From positions 1 through 64,000 of the forward strand of contig NZ_JAHHZO010000017.1 of the NCBI RefSeq assembly GCF_018760785.1: a stretch of 64,000 bases of DNA. Direction: 5' to 3'. Below, piece after piece: positions 7,178-16,016 of this stretch (position 1 is its first letter; the number at the start of each line of letters is the position of its first letter). The notes beneath the pieces are model-generated. The model did not search any database and was not told the DNA's origin. It saw only the letters and a list, made by a program, of their open reading frames with translations. Position numbers and translations under genes: made by a program. The stretch is from Rhizobium sp. CSW-27 (GTDB taxonomy: Bacteria; Pseudomonadota; Alphaproteobacteria; Rhizobiales; Rhizobiaceae).

Positions 7178-9349
7178 TCAGGCGAGCTTCGCCTTCGCCT
7201 TGGCCTCGATCCGTCGCCGATGCAGCACCGGCTCCGTATAACCGTTCGGCTGCTCGCGGCCCTTCAGCACCAGATCGAGCGCGGCCTGGAACGCCACCGA
7301 TTCGTCGAAGCGGCCGGCCATCGGCTGGTAGAGCGGGTCGCCGGCATTCTGCCGATCCACCACGGCGGCCATGCGCTGCATGGTCTCCACCACCTGCGCT
7401 TCGGTGACGAGACCGTGATGCAGCCAGTTGGCCATGTGCTGCGCGGAAATGCGCAGCGTCGCGCGATCCTCCATCAGGCCGACATTGTTGATGTCCGGCA
7501 CCTTGGAACAGCCAACGCCCTGGTCGATCCAGCGCACGACATAGCCGAGAATGCCCTGGGCATTGTTGTCCAGCTCGCGCTGCACCTCCTCCGGCGTCCA
7601 GTTCGGCCGCGAGGTGACCGGCACCGAGAGGATGTCGGAGAGCCTGGCGCGGGCCCGCGACTTCAGGCCGGCCTGCACCTCCGCCACGTTGACGCGGTGA
7701 TAATGGGTGGCATGCAGCGTCGCGGCCGTCGGCGAGGGAACCCAGGCCGTGTTGGCACCGGCCTTCGGATGGGCGATCTTCTGCTCCAGCATGGCGGCCA
7801 TCAGGTCCGGCATGGCCCACATGCCCTTGCCGATCTGGGCGCGGCCGGACAGGCCGCAGGCGAGGCCGATATCGACATTCCAGTTTTCATAGGCGGCGAT
7901 CCAGGCGGCCTGCTTCATGTCGCCCTTGCGGATCATCGGGCCCGCTTCCATCGAGGTATGGATCTCGTCGCCGGTGCGGTCGAGGAAACCGGTATTGATG
8001 AAGACGACGCGTTCGCGCGCCTGGCGGATGCATTCCTTAAGGTTCACCGTCGTGCGGCGCTCCTCGTCCATGATGCCCATCTTGATCGTGTTGGCCGGCA
8101 TGCCGAGCGCCTGTTCGACGCGGGTGAAGATCTCGCAGGCAAAGGCCACCTCGTCGGGGCCGTGCATCTTCGGCTTCACCACATACATTGAGCCGGCGCG
8201 GGAATTCTGTCGCCGTCCGTTCGGGCCGATGTCGCGCAGCGCAATCAGCGCGGTGACCATGGCATCCATCAGCCCTTCCGGCACCTCACGCCCGTCGCGA
8301 TCGAGGATGGCCGGGTTGGTCATCAGGTGGCCGACATTGCGCACCAGCATCAGCGACCGGCCGGGCACCACGAGGGTCGAGCCGTCCGGGGCGGTATAGG
8401 TGCGATCCGCATTGAGCGCGCGGGTAAACGTCCTGCCGCCCTTTTCGACCTCTTCCGTCAGGTCGCCCTGCATCAGTCCGAGCCAGTTGCGATAGACCAC
8501 GACCTTGTCTTCGGCATCCACCGCTGCGACCGAATCCTCGCAGTCCATGATGGTGGTGATCGCCGATTCGAGCCAGACATCGGAAATATGCGCCGGATCG
8601 TCCCTGCCGATCGCGGTGGAGGCATCGATGCGGATTTCCACATGCAGGCGGTTCTTCACCAGAAGCACATGGGTCGGCTGGTCGGCCGGACCGCGATAGC
8701 CGGCAAACTGGGCCGGATCGGCAAGCGCAGCCGTCCTGTCCCCCGCCTTGACGACGAGCGCTGTACCATCGACCCCAAGCCCGGTCACCTCCGACCATGC
8801 CGCACCGGACAGCGGCACCGACTGATCGAGGAAGCCGCGCACCCAGGCGATGACGCGCGCGCCACGCACCGGATTGTAGCCGGCACCCTTTTCGGCACCA
8901 TCGGTCTCGGCAATCGCATCCGTGCCGTAGAGCGCATCATAGAGCGAGCCCCATCGGGCATTGGCGGCGTTCAAGGCATAGCGTGCATTCATCACCGGCA
9001 CGACGAGCTGCGGCCCGGCAATCTCGGCGATCTCCGGATCGACATTTCCGGTGCTCACCTGGAAATCCGGGCCTTCCGGCAGCAGGTAGCCGATCTGGCG
9101 CAGGAAGGCTTCGTAGGCCACGCCATCACCGGGCGCGCCGTTCTTGCGGTACCACTCGTCCAGCTGCTCCTGCAGCGCATCGCGCCGTGCCAGGAGATCG
9201 CGGTTCTTCGGCGCCAGATCATGGACCAGGGCGGACAGCGCGGCGAAGAAGGCATCGGCCTCGATGCCCGAACCCGGCAGCGCCTCGTTCACCAGAAAGG
9301 CGTGCAGCGCCTCGTCTACAGCCAGACCCTGTCTTTCGATGCGGCTCAT
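7178..9349 (-). CDS. glcB: Malate synthase G
   Basis: The 723-residue length is exactly that of malate synthase G, as opposed to the roughly 530-residue A form. The protein includes the TIM-barrel acid cluster around IMDCEDSVAAVDAEDK and the VKPKMHGPDEVAF block, both characteristic of GlcB. It condenses glyoxylate with acetyl-CoA to give malate, completing the glyoxylate bypass or glycolate use. The start ATG is preceded by GGAGGAT at the right distance. A 195-nt gap separates it from the P450 gene upstream, so it may have its own promoter. The isocitrate lyase gene is not in the window. Confidence 0.96.
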   Translation of the reverse strand: MSRIERQGLAVDEALHAFLVNEALPGSGIEADAFFAALSALVHDLAPKNRDLLARRDALQEQLDEWYRKNGAPGDGVAYEAFLRQIGYLLPEGPDFQVSTGNVDPEIAEIAGPQLVVPVMNARYALNAANARWGSLYDALYGTDAIAETDGAEKGAGYNPVRGARVIAWVRGFLDQSVPLSGAAWSEVTGLGVDGTALVVKAGDRTAALADPAQFAGYRGPADQPTHVLLVKNRLHVEIRIDASTAIGRDDPAHISDVWLESAITTIMDCEDSVAAVDAEDKVVVYRNWLGLMQGDLTEEVEKGGRTFTRALNADRTYTAPDGSTLVVPGRSLMLVRNVGHLMTNPAILDRDGREVPEGLMDAMVTALIALRDIGPNGRRQNSRAGSMYVVKPKMHGPDEVAFACEIFTRVEQALGMPANTIKMGIMDEERRTTVNLKECIRQARERVVFINTGFLDRTGDEIHTSMEAGPMIRKGDMKQAAWIAAYENWNVDIGLACGLSGRAQIGKGMWAMPDLMAAMLEQKIAHPKAGANTAWVPSPTAATLHATHYHRVNVAEVQAGLKSRARARLSDILSVPVTSRPNWTPEEVQRELDNNAQGILGYVVRWIDQGVGCSKVPDINNVGLMEDRATLRISAQHMANWLHHGLVTEAQVVETMQRMAAVVDRQNAGDPLYQPMAGRFDESVAFQAALDLVLKGREQPNGYTEPVLHRRRIEAKAKAKLA

Positions 9350-9462
9350 CCGATCCTCCGTTGTTCTGCATGATGTCTCTGGTTCTTCGCGCGCCGGGAG
9401 GGCTTAGTCAATGCAGCCTTGGTGGGATGGCGGTTCGCCTGTCGCAAGAACAGGGCAGATCC

Positions 9463-9490
9463 GCCCCATGCATCGGGCGCAGCATGGGGC
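9463..9490. repeat. Perfect 9-bp inverted repeat between P450 gene and glcB
   Basis: GCCCCATGC (9463-9471) is repeated inverted as GCATGGGGC (9482-9490) with a 10-nt spacer. It lies in the 195-nt gap after the P450 stop and before glcB. There is no T-run on either side, so it may be a transcription-factor site or a 3' hairpin of the P450 transcript. Confidence 0.6.
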
Positions 9491-9544
9491 AGTTCGTCCC
9501 TCGCCCCGTCGAAGGGTGGAGGACGGCGACCGGCGCCAGATTGC

Positions 9545-10951
9545 TCATGCGCCCGGCAGACGCGGCACGACACGCATCGAAAGCCCGTCGCGCGGCTGGG
9601 TGGTCAGCTTCTGCACCGGCCACGGCTCCACGCCCGGAAGCGCCTCGAAGCGACAGCGCGACATCAGCACGGCCAGCGCGATGACCGCCTCCTGCATGGC
9701 AAAGGTAGCGCCGATGCAGACACGCGGGCCGGCCCCGAAGGGCAGATACTGGAAGCGGTGGATCCTGCCGCGATGGTCCGGCAGGAAGCGCTCCGGCATG
9801 AAGGCGCGCGGCCTGTCCCAGTAGAGGGCGTGGCGGTGCAGCGTCCAGGGCATCACGAGGATCGTCGTGCCGGCACGGATCGTCACCACCCTGCCGTCCG
9901 GTGCCGTCCAGCTGTCATCCCGGATCGCGGCGCGGTTGATGGAAGGCGCCGGCGGATAGAGCCGCATCCCCTCCTCGAAGGCGGCCCGCACATAAGGCAT
10001 CAGGTCCAGCCAGTCGACGGGCTCGGCACCGGTTGCCAGCACCCGGTCGATCTCCTCCTCCATCGCCTGGCGCACATGCGGCGAATGGGAGACACAGTAG
10101 AGCGTCCAAGCGAGCGCCCGGGCGGTGGTCTCGTGGCCCGCGCCGATGAAGGTCAGGATATTGTCCTCGATCTCGTCCAGCGTCAGCCCGTCGGGGCCGT
10201 CGAGTTCCAGAAGCAGGGTGAGGAAATCGTCGGGCGTCGTCGCCCGGTCGGCACGCATCATGGCCCTGCGCTTTTCCATGGTGCGCCGCACGATCTCGCG
10301 GAACTTCCCCAGCACCTTTGCTCCGCCGATGCGGGTCAGCCGCGGCACCCAGGGCGGCGCGCGAAGCAGGTCCATCGGATCGACACGCCCCATGCGATGC
10401 AGGAGATTGTCAACGTCGTCGGAAAACTTGTCGCTTTCGGTGACGATGTCGCCGGAAAACAGCGTTTCGGAGAGAATGGCGAAGGCAAGCTCGGTCATGT
10501 CGACCGCAATGTCCTCGACGCGTCCCTCAGGGCCGATCTCGGCATATTTCTGCGCATAGCGTTCGGCCTGCGCCAGCATCTTGCCGGCAAAGCCGCGGGC
10601 ATGGCGCGGCGTGAAGACCGGAGCCATCGCCTTGCGCGAGCGCTTCCACACCGGCCCCTCCGCCGTCAGCAGACCGTCGCGCAGGATCGGCCGCAGGATG
10701 AGCTGGCGGATCTCCGACATCTGGTAATTGGCGGCATTGTCCACCAGCACATGGCGGATGAGGCCCGGCTCGTTGACGATCAGCGTACGTTCGGAGAAGA
10801 ACTGCGTCTCGATCCAGGGCAGCGTGTAGGAGGGCTCGCCCCACAGTTCCAGCGGGTTGCGGAACACCGTGCGGATGATCTCCAGCCGACCCGGCGGTAC
10901 CGTGCGCGGAATGGGCGCGGGCGGCTCGAAAGGTTCCGGACGGCTATCCAT
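9545..10951 (-). CDS. Cytochrome P450
   Basis: The 468-residue protein has the three P450 hallmarks: an I-helix FIGAGHETTA, the K-helix ExxR (EGMR), and the heme loop FGAGPRVCIG with proximal thiolate Cys412. The overall pattern, including WKRSRKAMAPVF and the PERF motif before the heme loop, resembles the CYP4/CYP102-like fatty-acid hydroxylase branch more than the short class I bacterial P450s. The substrate is unknown. No ferredoxin or reductase gene is adjacent, so electrons must come from elsewhere. The DUF1402 gene is 40 nt upstream on the same strand and may be co-transcribed. Confidence 0.93.
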   Translation of the reverse strand: MDSRPEPFEPPAPIPRTVPPGRLEIIRTVFRNPLELWGEPSYTLPWIETQFFSERTLIVNEPGLIRHVLVDNAANYQMSEIRQLILRPILRDGLLTAEGPVWKRSRKAMAPVFTPRHARGFAGKMLAQAERYAQKYAEIGPEGRVEDIAVDMTELAFAILSETLFSGDIVTESDKFSDDVDNLLHRMGRVDPMDLLRAPPWVPRLTRIGGAKVLGKFREIVRRTMEKRRAMMRADRATTPDDFLTLLLELDGPDGLTLDEIEDNILTFIGAGHETTARALAWTLYCVSHSPHVRQAMEEEIDRVLATGAEPVDWLDLMPYVRAAFEEGMRLYPPAPSINRAAIRDDSWTAPDGRVVTIRAGTTILVMPWTLHRHALYWDRPRAFMPERFLPDHRGRIHRFQYLPFGAGPRVCIGATFAMQEAVIALAVLMSRCRFEALPGVEPWPVQKLTTQPRDGLSMRVVPRLPGA

Positions 10952-10991
10952 GATCCGCTCTCCTGTGATGAGGAGACCCGAATATCATGCC

Positions 10992-11939
10992 TCAGAGCAG
11001 GGATTTCAATTGCGCGAGCTTGTCGTTGACGAGCCAGCCGTAATAATTTTCCTCCGGCCAGCTGAGACCGCCGGACCTGTTGCGGGCGGCAAGCGCGGCG
11101 GCGCGCTGGGCGGAATTGCCGACATTGTAGAGTGTGGCGGTGATGCCGGGATTGCCGGAAATGTCCATGTCGGCGATCTGCGCATAATCGTCGATCGCAC
11201 GGCGGATCGTCGCCGCCACATAGGCGAGCGACTTGTCAGGATCCATGATCGCGGCATAGACGCCGCGGGCATCGGAGGCATCCAGCTTCGGATAGCCGGA
11301 GCGGCGTGCCACGAGATCCGACTGCATCAGCGCGGTCAGCGGGTTGATCTGGCCGAGCCCGAAGGTCTGGCCCGCAAAGAAGGGCTGGAAGAAGACCGCG
11401 CTGAACCGGTTGTCGGGATAGCTGACGCCATCAACCGTCTTGCCGCGGAACACCCGCTCCCACACCGCCTCGCGGCAGCTCCACAGGCGATAGGAATCCT
11501 CGTACTCGCTGCAGGCGGAAAATTGCGGGCGGGCGACGAAGGCGCTGATCGTTTCGTCCTTGTAGCCGAAGCGGAAACTGTCGCCCGCATAGGCCGCCGC
11601 CTTCACGTAATAGGATTGCAGGCGATCATAGGCATCCACGTTATAGGTATGTTCGCCGACGATGGCGCCGATGATGTGGATCGGGTCGATATCGTATTGC
11701 CGGGCCGTCTGCTTGATCTTGCCGATCAGCGCGGGACTGTCGGACAAAAGCTCGATGATCTTGTCGTATTTGTCGTCGAAGGTGGTGCGGCCCGCCTTCG
11801 TGCGGCGGATCGAGGCACCGGGCACCTTCGGCTGCTCGACGTTGCGGTTGCCCGGCGGCACGACGATCAGACCGCCCGCCAGCGCGTGGGGGGCGCTCCA
11901 GGCAAACATCAACAACAGGGCGAGCAGGAACCGTCGCAA
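10992..11939 (-). CDS. DUF1402 family exported protein
   Basis: The product is a roughly 315-residue exported protein of unknown function, which I assign to DUF1402 by overall sequence pattern (moderate certainty). A hydrophobic signal peptide (RRFLLALLLMFAWSAPHALA) is followed by a globular region. The central FGLGQINPLTALMQSDL block recalls lysozyme-like transglycosylase folds (GLGQI), but that is only suggestive. The open frame extends to an ATG at 12053; that would put about 38 non-signal residues first, so a TTG at 11939 with GGGATG upstream is preferred. The start is uncertain. Confidence 0.65.
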   Translation of the reverse strand: MRRFLLALLLMFAWSAPHALAGGLIVVPPGNRNVEQPKVPGASIRRTKAGRTTFDDKYDKIIELLSDSPALIGKIKQTARQYDIDPIHIIGAIVGEHTYNVDAYDRLQSYYVKAAAYAGDSFRFGYKDETISAFVARPQFSACSEYEDSYRLWSCREAVWERVFRGKTVDGVSYPDNRFSAVFFQPFFAGQTFGLGQINPLTALMQSDLVARRSGYPKLDASDARGVYAAIMDPDKSLAYVAATIRRAIDDYAQIADMDISGNPGITATLYNVGNSAQRAAALAARNRSGGLSWPEENYYGWLVNDKLAQLKSLL

Positions 11940-12045
11940 GATTGAGCATCCCAGGATATCGATGAGCTGGCCATCCTGACCCAGCAAGCGCCGACGAATC
12001 ACGCACGCACATTGCATCTTGCTCATGTTGCGTGCTGCCTTACTG

Positions 12046-12075
12046 AAAAACAAGGCGCGGAGTCGAGCCCGCGCC
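12046..12075 (-). terminator. Rho-independent terminator, hslU side
   Basis: On the minus strand GGCGCGG (12069-12075 complement), an 8-nt loop, and CCGCGCC (12054-12060 complement) are followed by TTGTTTTT. It sits about 80 nt beyond the hslU stop and ends the hslV-hslU transcript. The spacer between this and hslU has no other feature. Confidence 0.8.
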
Positions 12076-12152
12076 TTTCAATTTCCCGTCATGGTCGGGA
12101 GAGGATCGGGCGCCGTTGCCCGCTTGCCACGCCGCCTCCACTCCTGCTCCCG

Positions 12153-13460
12153 TCACAGGATGTAGCGGGAGAGGTCCGTATCGGCGGCGATGTCGCCCAC
12201 ATGCTCGCGCACGTAAGCCGCATCGATCAGAACCGCGGTACCGGAACGATCCGGCGCGTTGAACGAGATCTCGTCCAGCACCCGTTCCATCACCGTCTGC
12301 AGACGCCGCGCGCCGATATTCTCGACCGAGGAGTTGAGATGCACGGCGACATCGGCGAGCGCATCGATCGCATCCTCCGTGAAGTCCAGCGCCAGTTGCT
12401 CGGTCTCCATCAGCGCCCTGTACTGACGGATGAGACTTGCCTCTGTTTCCGTCAGAATGCGGCGGAAATCCTCCTTCGACAGAGGCTTCAGCTCAACGCG
12501 GATCGGCAGGCGGCCCTGCAGTTCCGGCAGAAGATCGGACGGCTTTGCCACGTGGAAGGCGCCCGACGCGATGAAGAGGATATGGTCCGTCTTCACCGGC
12601 CCGTATTTGGTCGACACCGTCGTTCCCTCCACCAGCGGCAGAAGATCGCGCTGCACGCCCTCGCGGGAGACGCCGGCACCGAGGCCGCCGTCACGCGCGG
12701 CGATCTTGTCGATTTCGTCGAGGAAAACGATGCCGTCGTTTTCGACGGAGCGCACCGCCTCGCGCTGGATGACCTCGTTGTCGATCAGCTTGTCAGACTC
12801 GTCGCGGATCAGTTCTCCGTAGGATTTGGCAACGGTGGTGCGGATCTTCTTCGTGCGGCCGCCCATGGCCTTGCCAAACATTTCCGAGAGGTTCAGCACG
12901 CCGATATTGGCGCCGGGCATCCCGGGGATTTCGAAACCGGGCATGCCGGAACCGCTGTCGGCCACCTCGACCTCGATTTCCTTGTCGTCCAGTTCGCCAT
13001 TGCGCAGCTTCTTGCGGAAGGTTTCACGGGTGGCGGGTGAGGCGGTGGAGCCGACCAGCGCATCCAGCACGCGCTCTTCCGCGCTCTGATGCGCCTTGGC
13101 CTGCACTTCGGCCCGCTTCTTCTCGCGCACCAGGCCGATGCCGATCTCGACCAGATCGCGGATGATCTGTTCAACGTCGCGGCCGACATAACCGACCTCG
13201 GTGAACTTGGTGGCTTCCACCTTGATGAACGGCGCACCGGCGAGCTTGGCGAGGCGGCGGGAAATCTCCGTCTTGCCGACACCGGTCGGGCCGATCATCA
13301 GGATGTTCTTCGGCATCACCTCGTCGCGCAGGCTCTCATCCAGCTGCTGGCGGCGCCAGCGGTTGCGAAGCGCGATCGCAACGGCGCGTTTGGCGTCATG
13401 CTGGCCGATGATGTAGCGGTCCAGTTCCGAGACGATCTCGCGGGGGGAAAAAGTCGTCAT
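12153..13460 (-). CDS. hslU: ATP-dependent protease ATPase subunit HslU
   Basis: The 435-residue AAA+ ATPase has Walker A GPTGVGKTE near residue 60 and Walker B IVFLDEIDKIA. The I-domain insertion lies between, and the protein ends in DTDLSRYIL, the C-terminal tail that inserts into HslV to activate it. HslU unfolds substrates and feeds them to the HslV chamber. The start has AGAGG upstream. hslV lies 74 nt upstream on the same strand, so the two form the usual hslVU unit, here without an acetyltransferase gene between them. Confidence 0.97.
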   Translation of the reverse strand: MTTFSPREIVSELDRYIIGQHDAKRAVAIALRNRWRRQQLDESLRDEVMPKNILMIGPTGVGKTEISRRLAKLAGAPFIKVEATKFTEVGYVGRDVEQIIRDLVEIGIGLVREKKRAEVQAKAHQSAEERVLDALVGSTASPATRETFRKKLRNGELDDKEIEVEVADSGSGMPGFEIPGMPGANIGVLNLSEMFGKAMGGRTKKIRTTVAKSYGELIRDESDKLIDNEVIQREAVRSVENDGIVFLDEIDKIAARDGGLGAGVSREGVQRDLLPLVEGTTVSTKYGPVKTDHILFIASGAFHVAKPSDLLPELQGRLPIRVELKPLSKEDFRRILTETEASLIRQYRALMETEQLALDFTEDAIDALADVAVHLNSSVENIGARRLQTVMERVLDEISFNAPDRSGTAVLIDAAYVREHVGDIAADTDLSRYIL

Positions 13461-13534
13461 GTGTAAACCTCTTCGGCGTCACCTTGCGGCCGGCTCATCA
13501 AGCCCGGCGGCAGGACCCGTTGCTTGGACATTGA

Positions 13535-14059
13535 TTATTCGGCGTCGAGTGTTTCGACCACGAGATTGTGGTTGGTGTAGACGCAGATGTCGGCCGCGAT
13601 ATCGAGCGCGCGACGAGCGATCTCTTCGGCAGACTTGTCCGAATCCATCATGGCGCGCGCCGCCGCATAGGCGAAGTTGCCACCCGAACCGATGGCGATC
13701 GTGCCATGTTCCGGTTCCAGAACATCGCCATTGCCGGTGACGGCGAGCGTCACGGTCTTGTCGGCCACCAGCATCATGGCTTCCAGATTGCGCAGATACT
13801 TGTCGGTCCGCCAGTCCTTGGCAAGCTCGACGGCGGCGCGCATCAGCTGGCCGGGATACTGTTCCAGCTTCTTTTCCAGTCGATCGAGAAGGGTGAAGGC
13901 ATCCGCGGTCGCCCCGGCAAAACCGGCGATCACCTCGCCCTTGCCGATCCGGCGCACCTTGCGCGCATTGCCCTTCATCACGGTCTGGCCAAGGCTCACC
14001 TGACCGTCACCGGCCATGATGACCTTTCCGCCTTTCCGTACGGTAATGATTGTCGTCAT
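13535..14059 (-). CDS. hslV: ATP-dependent protease peptidase subunit HslV
   Basis: The 174-residue product starts MTTIITVRKGGKVIMAGDGQV; removal of Met exposes the catalytic N-terminal threonine of this proteasome-beta-like protease. The longer frame reaching 14203 would bury that threonine and is rejected. GSGGNFAYAAA and the surrounding pattern are typical. It assembles as double hexameric rings capped by HslU. It is divergent from hisB across a 206-nt gap that must hold both promoters; I could not identify a convincing heat-shock promoter there. Confidence 0.96.
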   Translation of the reverse strand: MTTIITVRKGGKVIMAGDGQVSLGQTVMKGNARKVRRIGKGEVIAGFAGATADAFTLLDRLEKKLEQYPGQLMRAAVELAKDWRTDKYLRNLEAMMLVADKTVTLAVTGNGDVLEPEHGTIAIGSGGNFAYAAARAMMDSDKSAEEIARRALDIAADICVYTNHNLVVETLDAE

Positions 14060-14265
14060 ACTCACACCTGTCGGCCCATATGCGGGGCCTCTTTCGTGCC
14101 GGTCCATTCCGGCTGTTGGGGCACATGTAAGTGGTGCTTTGACGATTGCAAATCCTCGTCTTCCTTTGCCGGCAACCGGTTGATCGCGCGGAATCGTTTG
14201 CACCGCAGCGGCGTGGCTGATAAGCAGCGCAGATCATATCAAGGCTTCAGCATCCGGTGGACAAG

Positions 14266-14862
14266 ATGAGCGAGCGCCGCGCTTCCGTTTCGCGCAAGAC
14301 GAACGAGACTTCGATTTCCGTCACCGTCAATCTGGACGGAACCGGAGCCTCGAAGATCGAGACGGGCATCGGTTTTTTCGACCATATGCTGGAGCAGCTG
14401 TCGCGACATTCGCTCATCGACATGGAGATCGACTGCAAGGGCGACCTGCATATTGACGACCATCACTCGGTGGAAGATACCGGGATTGCGATCGGTCAGG
14501 CGATTTCCAAGGCGCTGGGCGACCGTCGCGGCATTACCCGCTACGCCTCGCTCGATCTGGCCATGGACGAGACGATGACGAAGGCCGCCGTGGATCTGTC
14601 CGGCCGGCCCTTCCTCGTCTGGAACGTCACCTTCAGCGCGCCGAAGATCGGCACCTTCGATACGGAACTGGTGCGGGAATTTTTCCAGGCACTCGCGCAG
14701 AATGCCGGCATCACGCTGCATGTGATGAACCATTACGGCGCCAACAATCACCACATCGCGGAAACCTGTTTCAAGGCGGTTGCCCGCGTGCTGAGAACGG
14801 CCACCGAGATCGATCCGCGCCAGGCGGGCCGCGTTCCCTCCACCAAGGGCACGCTGGTCTGA
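14266..14862 (+). CDS. hisB: Imidazoleglycerol-phosphate dehydratase
   Basis: The 198-residue monofunctional HisB carries the metal-binding repeats FFDHMLEQLSRHS and DDHHSVEDTGIAIGQA. It dehydrates imidazole glycerol phosphate in histidine synthesis. ATG 14266 is preferred, with GGTGG just upstream; an in-frame GTG at 14257 is an alternative. It is the first gene of a plus-strand unit continuing through a membrane protein gene, hisH, hisA, hisF, hisE and coaA. Confidence 0.96.
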   Translation: MSERRASVSRKTNETSISVTVNLDGTGASKIETGIGFFDHMLEQLSRHSLIDMEIDCKGDLHIDDHHSVEDTGIAIGQAISKALGDRRGITRYASLDLAMDETMTKAAVDLSGRPFLVWNVTFSAPKIGTFDTELVREFFQALAQNAGITLHVMNHYGANNHHIAETCFKAVARVLRTATEIDPRQAGRVPSTKGTLV

Positions 14863-14879
14863 CGCCGTCAGGAGGAGCC

Positions 14880-15365
14880 TTGACCAGCTTTGTCGTTCTG
14901 ACACCCCCGGGTGGGCCGGATCGCGATCATGCCTCGACATGTTTCGTGGCGGACAGATTCGCTTGGCTCGGTTTCGTGTTTCCAGGGCTCTGGTTGCTGT
15001 TCCATCGCTGCTGGCTGATCGGACTTGCCGTTCTGGCGGCGCAACTGGCAGCGGCCTGGCTCACCGACCAGTCGGGCTTCTTCTGGGCCGGCACGTTTTC
15101 GGAACTGGCACTCGGGCTTCTGATCGGCCTGGAGGGACGGCAGATCGTGATGCGCAATCTCATGGCCAAGGGCTGGACCATGGTCGATGTGGTCGCGGCA
15201 CCGGATCTTTCGACCGCCGAAATGATGTATTTCTCGAACCTTCCGACCGAAACACCCAAGCCTGCCGTTCCGGTGACCGACTGGAAAAACCTCTCCCCGC
15301 CCGCCCAGACGACCTCTCGACATGGTCCGGCGCTTGGGCTTTTTGACATTGGTGGAGGACGCTGA
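14880..15365 (+). CDS. Small membrane protein inside the his operon (DUF2628-like)
   Basis: The 161-residue product has two or three hydrophobic segments (residues about 28-60, including WLGFVFPGLWLLFHRCWLIG and AVLAAQLAAAWL; another near 68-82) and a polar C-terminal tail. It resembles DUF2628 membrane proteins found in the rhizobial his operon; function is unknown. Translation probably starts at a TTG (14880) preceded by AGGAGG, and the stop overlaps the hisH start (TGATG). The tight coupling suggests co-expression with histidine enzymes, but gives no mechanism. Confidence 0.72.
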   Translation: MTSFVVLTPPGGPDRDHASTCFVADRFAWLGFVFPGLWLLFHRCWLIGLAVLAAQLAAAWLTDQSGFFWAGTFSELALGLLIGLEGRQIVMRNLMAKGWTMVDVVAAPDLSTAEMMYFSNLPTETPKPAVPVTDWKNLSPPAQTTSRHGPALGLFDIGGGR

Positions 15366-16015
15366 TGCGCGTTGCAATCATCGACTACGGATCGGGCAAT
15401 CTCCGTTCCGCGACAAAAGCCTTCGAGCGTGCAGCCCGCGAGGCTTCCCTTGAGGCCGAGATCATCCTGACCGACGATCCCGATATGGTGGCCAAGGCCG
15501 ACCGCATCGTCCTGCCGGGCGTCGGCGCCTATGCCGATTGCCGGCGCGGCCTTTCCACTGTTCCCGGCATGGAAGAGGCACTTTTGGACGCTGTCCAGAC
15601 CAAGGGCCGGCCCTTCCTCGGCATCTGTGTCGGCATGCAGCTGATGGCCTCCCGTGGGCTGGAAAAGGACGTGACCCAAGGCTTCGGCTGGATCAAGGGC
15701 GACGTCGTCGAGATGACGCCCTCCGACCCGAACCTCAAGATTCCGCAGATCGGCTGGAACACGCTGACGCTGAACCGGCCGCATGCGCTCTTCGACGGCA
15801 TCCCGACCGGTCCCGACGGCCTGCACGCCTATTTCGTCCATTCCTATCATCTGGCCGCCGAAAACCCGGATGATGTCGTGGCAACCACCGAATACGGCGG
15901 CGCGGTCACCGCCTTCGTCGCGCACGGAAATACCGCCGGTGCCCAGTTTCACCCGGAAAAGAGCCAGACGCTCGGCCTTGCCCTGATTTCCAATTTCCTG
16001 CGCTGGAAGCCCTGA
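15365..16015 (+). CDS. hisH: Imidazole glycerol phosphate synthase, glutaminase subunit
   Basis: The 216-residue class I glutamine amidotransferase has nucleophile Cys in FLGICVGMQLM (about residue 85) and the His-Glu pair in QFHPEKSQ near the C terminus. It supplies ammonia to HisF for the cyclisation that yields imidazole glycerol phosphate and AICAR. It overlaps the preceding gene and lies 1 nt before hisA. Confidence 0.97.
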   Translation: MRVAIIDYGSGNLRSATKAFERAAREASLEAEIILTDDPDMVAKADRIVLPGVGAYADCRRGLSTVPGMEEALLDAVQTKGRPFLGICVGMQLMASRGLEKDVTQGFGWIKGDVVEMTPSDPNLKIPQIGWNTLTLNRPHALFDGIPTGPDGLHAYFVHSYHLAAENPDDVVATTEYGGAVTAFVAHGNTAGAQFHPEKSQTLGLALISNFLRWKP

Positions 16016-16016
16016 C

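Noticed and set aside
14060..14265. Heat-shock (sigma32) promoter for hslVU
   Set aside because: No pair of boxes with suitable spacing was convincing on the minus strand. TTGCAA followed 17 nt later by ACATGT is too poor a match to claim.
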